19,436 nucleotides of DNA from Anaerolineae bacterium (GTDB lineage: Bacteria; Chloroflexota; Anaerolineae; J102). The stretch covers positions 1 to 19,436 of the forward strand of contig JALSPL010000046.1 in the NCBI GenBank assembly GCA_026985975.1, written 5' to 3'. Of the stretch, positions 17,399 through 19,436 are shown in pieces (positions within the stretch are counted from its first letter, which is position 1; each line of letters opens with the position of its first letter). The notes beneath the pieces are model-generated. The model was not told the DNA's origin, searched no databases, and worked only from the letters and a program-made list of their open reading frames with translations. Both the position numbers and the translations under genes were made by a program.

Positions 17399-18837
17399 GC
17401 CTCACCCTCACCGACATCTATCTGGGATTAGGCGGCCAGCACAGTCATCCTTCGCTGGCCGCATTTCCCATTTCGGAATTCGTCATCGATTCGCGGCGGG
17501 CCACGCCCGGAAGCTGCTTCATCGCCCTGCCCGGCGAACATGGCGACGGCCACGATTACATCGCCGACGCCATCGCCCGCGGGGCTGCCGCCATCATCGC
17601 CCATCGGTTGCCGGACGATGCCAGCGCTATGCAGGTGATCCGGCCCGATTCCGAGCCCGCACCGGCGCACATCACCCCCCCCATCCTCTTTCTCACCCCC
17701 GATAGCCTCACGGCCTTGCAAAACCTGGCCGCATACTGGCGAGGACGTCACACGCCCGCCGTTGTCGCCATCACCGGCAGCGTGGGCAAAACCTCCACCA
17801 AAGAACTCACCGCCGCGGTGCTGCGCCAGCGCTACGCCACCCTGCAAACGCCCGGCAACTACAACAACGAGATCGGCCTGCCCCTCTCATTGCTGCAACT
17901 GCGGCCCGAACACCGCTACGCGGTGCTGGAGATGGGTTTTTATGTCGAGGGCGAAATCGCCCGGCTTTGCGAAATCGCCCGTCCCGACATCGGCGTCATC
18001 ACCAACATCGGCCCCATTCATCTGGAACGGGCAGGCAGCATGGAAGCCATCTTCCGCGGCAAAGCGGAGCTTATCCGCGCCCTGCCCCCCGGCGGCCGCG
18101 CCATCCTCAACTGGGATGACGAATGGGTCAGAAAAATGGCCGGGCTCAGTCCGGCGCCCGTATTCAAATACGGCCTCACGCCCGAAGCCGATCTCTGGGC
18201 CGACGAGATAGAAAGCTACGGCCTCTCCGGCATCCATTTCCGCTTTCATCACCGCCTCCCCTCCGGCCAGGAAGATACGCTTTACGCCAACCTGCCGCTG
18301 CTGGGCCGACACAGCGTACACACAGCGCTGCGGGCCGCGGCCGTAGGCCTGCTGGCGGGCCTGAGCTGGGAGGAGATCATCCGCGGCCTGAGAGACGTCA
18401 ACGCCCGGCTGCGCATCGACATCGCGCCCGGCTATCACGACAGCACCATCATCGATGACACCTACAACGCCAGCCCGCCTTCCACCATCGCCGCCCTCAA
18501 CCTCCTGCAAGAGATGTCCGGACGTCGTATCGCCATCCTGGGCGATATGCTGGAACTGGGCGGCGAAGAAGAAAAAGGACACCGTCTGGTGGGCGCCCGC
18601 GCCGCCGAAACCTGCGATATCCTCATCGCCGTCGGTCAGCGGGCCCGTTGGATCGCCCAAGAAGCCCGCGCCCTGGGCATGGACCAGAACAAGATCCATC
18701 AAGCGGCGTCGGCGGAAGCAGCCATCAACATCGCCATGGACCTGATTCGTCCCGGCGATTTCATTCTCATCAAGGGTTCACGCGCCATGCGCATGGACGA
18801 GATCGTCTCCCGGCTCACAGCGCCCGTCAATGAGTGA
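17395..18837 (+). CDS. murF: UDP-N-acetylmuramoyl-tripeptide--D-alanyl-D-alanine ligase
   Basis: MurF adds D-Ala-D-Ala to the UDP-MurNAc-tripeptide in the cytoplasm, completing the soluble peptidoglycan precursor. The 480-residue length is normal. The N-terminal substrate domain includes FVIDSRRATPGSCFIAL (about 29-45). The ATP-binding loop GSVGKTS is at 128-134, followed by TPGNYNNEIGLPLSLL, which is diagnostic for MurF rather than MurE. DDTYNASP (354-361) marks the C-terminal Mur ligase domain. The ATG overlaps the PBP stop by 4 nt; no strong ribosome binding site is visible, so translation probably depends on coupling. murE, often found just before it, is absent from this window. Confidence 0.96.
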   Translation: MSLTLTDIYLGLGGQHSHPSLAAFPISEFVIDSRRATPGSCFIALPGEHGDGHDYIADAIARGAAAIIAHRLPDDASAMQVIRPDSEPAPAHITPPILFLTPDSLTALQNLAAYWRGRHTPAVVAITGSVGKTSTKELTAAVLRQRYATLQTPGNYNNEIGLPLSLLQLRPEHRYAVLEMGFYVEGEIARLCEIARPDIGVITNIGPIHLERAGSMEAIFRGKAELIRALPPGGRAILNWDDEWVRKMAGLSPAPVFKYGLTPEADLWADEIESYGLSGIHFRFHHRLPSGQEDTLYANLPLLGRHSVHTALRAAAVGLLAGLSWEEIIRGLRDVNARLRIDIAPGYHDSTIIDDTYNASPPSTIAALNLLQEMSGRRIAILGDMLELGGEEEKGHRLVGARAAETCDILIAVGQRARWIAQEARALGMDQNKIHQAASAEAAINIAMDLIRPGDFILIKGSRAMRMDEIVSRLTAPVNE

Positions 18838-18857
18838 TGGGCGCTGCCACAACGATC

Positions 18858-18918
18858 GAGGTGCGATGCGCCTGACGCCAACGGCTCCCCAGGATTCACG
18901 GCCAGCGCATCGCACCTC
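18858..18918. repeat. 14-bp inverted repeat in the murF-mraY gap (GGTGCG family)
   Basis: GAGGTGCGATGCGC (18858-18871) and GCGCATCGCACCTC (18905-18918) are perfect 14-bp arms around a 33-nt GC-rich centre. The arms contain the GAGGTGCG core of the palindromes at 2562-3270. The structure occupies nearly half of the 131-nt gap and could form a strong hairpin in the transcript. No T-run follows, so a terminator is unlikely. Confidence 0.75.
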
Positions 18919-18968
18919 CTCCGTCCACCGCAGAACGCACGACATATCATCATCCCCCACACCGCCCC

Positions 18969-19436
18969 ATGTCCTATCCACTCACCCTGGCCACATTAGC
19001 CTTCTTCCTGGCCGTCATCTGGGGAGAACCCCTCATCCAATTGCTCAAATCCCACCAGATGGGACAACGCATCCGCATGGAGGGCCCCAAATCGCATCAG
19101 GTCAAGGCCGGAACCCCCACCATGGGCGGCATTCTCTTCATTGCGCCGGTGGTGCTCATCACCCTGGGATTGAACCTGGCCAATCTGCTGGGCTTCACCC
19201 TCATCGGCGAATCCGCCATGGTCCCCGTCTTCGCCCTGCTCTCCTTCGGAGCGCTGGGATTCCTCGACGATCTGGCGGGGATTCGCAAAAAACGGGGAGA
19301 CGCCCAGGGTATGCTGGCCCGCTCAAAATTCCCCTGGCAGGTGGCCCTGGCCCTCATTCTGGTGGCCGTCATGTACTGGCGGCTGGATATCCACAGCATC
19401 GCCATTCCCACCATCCCTGATCGTATCGATATCGGC
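18969..19436 (+). CDS. mraY: Phospho-N-acetylmuramoyl-pentapeptide-transferase, N-terminal part (truncated)
   Basis: MraY transfers phospho-MurNAc-pentapeptide from UDP to undecaprenyl phosphate at the membrane, making lipid I. The first 156 codons are present and the frame runs open off the right edge. Residues 37-54 contain MEGPKSHQVKAGTPTMGG, the conserved cytoplasmic loop of the family. Asp100 and Asp101 in GFLDDLAGI match the catalytic aspartate pair. Membrane segments are visible at about 5-26, 52-73, 82-99 and 125-141. The ATG at 18969 has no recognisable ribosome binding site. It follows murF, as in standard dcw clusters. Confidence 0.94.
   Translation, partial: MSYPLTLATLAFFLAVIWGEPLIQLLKSHQMGQRIRMEGPKSHQVKAGTPTMGGILFIAPVVLITLGLNLANLLGFTLIGESAMVPVFALLSFGALGFLDDLAGIRKKRGDAQGMLARSKFPWQVALALILVAVMYWRLDIHSIAIPTIPDRIDIG

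Overview
The window carries bacterial housekeeping genes in two divergently transcribed blocks that meet at an intergenic control region around 12.7-13.5 kb. Gene content and sequence features point to a GC-rich member of the Chloroflexota, perhaps Anaerolineae-like. The clues are a very long RpoC with a coiled-coil insertion, an RpoB with an acidic insertion, a long-form S12, and a compact mraZ-rsmH-ftsL-pbp-murF-mraY cluster. This placement is inferred from protein architecture and was not tested by a search.

The minus-strand block, read from the centre leftward, is rpoB (12696-8842), rpoC (8720-4146), rpsL (3888-3469), rpsG (3148-2678), fusA (2550-481) and tuf (175 to the left edge, truncated). 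It encodes the two large RNA polymerase subunits followed by a classical str operon (S12, S7, EF-G, EF-Tu). Spacers are unusually long (121-320 nt). Good sigma70-like promoters, all with 17-bp spacing, precede rpoB (two), rpsL and tuf. A GC-rich hairpin follows rpoC. The fusA-rpsG and rpsG-rpsL spacers contain short GGTGCG/CGCACC palindromes, and a related long inverted repeat lies in the murF-mraY gap.

The plus-strand block is a division and cell-wall (dcw) cluster: mraZ (13506-13982), rsmH (14047-14979), an FtsL/DivIC-like septal protein (15173-15553), a class B penicillin-binding protein (15611-17398), murF (17395-18837) and mraY (18969 to the right edge, truncated). murE, usually found between the PBP gene and murF, is absent here. 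The mraZ promoter (TTGCAC-17-TATAAT) is followed immediately by five GTGGC-like boxes at 10-11 bp steps, which look like a MraZ autoregulatory operator. Most dcw starts have no visible Shine-Dalgarno sequence, while rpsL, rpsG, rpoB, rpoC and tuf have clear ones.

I see no mobile element, CRISPR array, phage gene, tRNA or rRNA, and no evident novel multi-gene system. The points of interest are regulatory and structural: the palindrome family, the MraZ box array, a structured rpoB leader with a possible leader peptide, a promoter core shared by rpoB and rpsL, lineage-type insertions in RNA polymerase, and two target residues (RpsL Arg103 and RpoB Asn404) that match known streptomycin- and rifampicin-resistance states.
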